Below, in pieces: positions 63,795 through 64,000 of a DNA stretch of 64,000 bases. The stretch is from Bog-756 sp963734435. Its GTDB lineage: Bacteria; Actinomycetota; Acidimicrobiia; Acidimicrobiales; RAAP-2. The notes below the pieces were generated by a model. The model did no database searches. It saw nothing but the letters and a program-made list of their open reading frames with translations, and had not been told where the DNA came from. Made by a program: the position numbers and the translations under genes. The stretch lies in the NCBI GenBank assembly GCA_963734435.1, contig CAVTHA010000005.1:131595-195594 (forward strand), in the 5' to 3' direction. Numbering within the stretch: position 1 is the stretch's first letter; each line of letters starts with the position of its first letter.

Positions 63795-64000
63795 TCGCGC
63801 CCTCCGGCCCGAGACCCGGCAGCGTCCAGCTTGCTGGGACCGGGACCATTAGCTCTAACGGGCCCAGGGACAGCGAGTACAGCCACGATTACAGCAACTG
63901 GGGCGGATTGGGACGTCCGACGACGAACCGGGCTGAACAGCATTCGAGGTCATCGGCCGCATGCGAACGGAAGCGAACGTGTGTGAACGCCAGTTGGGTG

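Overview
The window is high-GC bacterial chromosome, most likely from an actinobacterium of the Acidimicrobiia type. This is inferred from the mec-cysO-cysM sulfur-carrier operon, a DUF2510-like N-terminus (WWLASDGKWYSP) on a DUF4190 protein, 42-residue 'GYWLVASDGG' repeat proteins, DUF2630, Baeyer-Villiger-type and acyl-CoA genes, and many starts that fit leaderless transcription. No marker allows a species call.

Layout. 1-5.8 kb: a minus-strand operon of Gfo/Idh dehydrogenase, sphingosine-1-phosphate-lyase-like PLP enzyme and FGGY kinase, preceded by a DHA2 drug/proton antiporter. 5.9-9.6 kb: a PAS-GGDEF-EAL cyclic-di-GMP protein and an NlpC/P60 wall hydrolase with repeats. 9.6-15.6 kb: a flavin monooxygenase, HSL-type esterase, two SDRs and an acyl-CoA dehydrogenase, which fit a ketone-to-ester-to-acid catabolic route. 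15.7-18.6 kb: DUF2630, a secreted S15/CocE-type hydrolase and the tmRNA gene. 18.6-38.9 kb: an accessory island that starts with an ISL3 element 22 bp after tmRNA. It carries a truncated GMC oxidoreductase, two GH16 glycanases, five glycosyltransferase-type genes, a flippase, a FemAB/GNAT-like acyltransferase, a JmjC-like cupin, a polysaccharide deacetylase and a sulfotransferase. It reads as a locus for an exported, probably sulfated polysaccharide. 38.9-49.5 kb: housekeeping genes (smpB, mec-cysO-cysM, rph, rdgB, DUF4190, DUF4388, enoyl-CoA hydratase, L,D-transpeptidase, glnD). 49.5-64 kb: a glycosyltransferase, tRNA-Cys, a FUSC-type transporter, PhyH dioxygenase, DUF2127, tRNA-Val, a secreted hydrolase, an integrase remnant among three dispersed repeats, small stress-type proteins, a Clp_N/zinc-finger protein cut off near an IS3 element, YciI, and several small secreted or membrane proteins.

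A striking feature is the number of single-base frameshifts (more than 30, in about 15 genes) in otherwise well conserved proteins. In the monooxygenase, an SDR, the wall hydrolase, the GGDEF-EAL gene and one glycosyltransferase most are +1 insertions in which the third base of a codon seems to be written twice with alternative letters (G and C). Long genes beside them, such as glnD, have none. This looks more like consensus or strain-mixture error than gene decay, so interrupted genes are described across their full span.

Family names come from motif recognition by eye. No database search was run.
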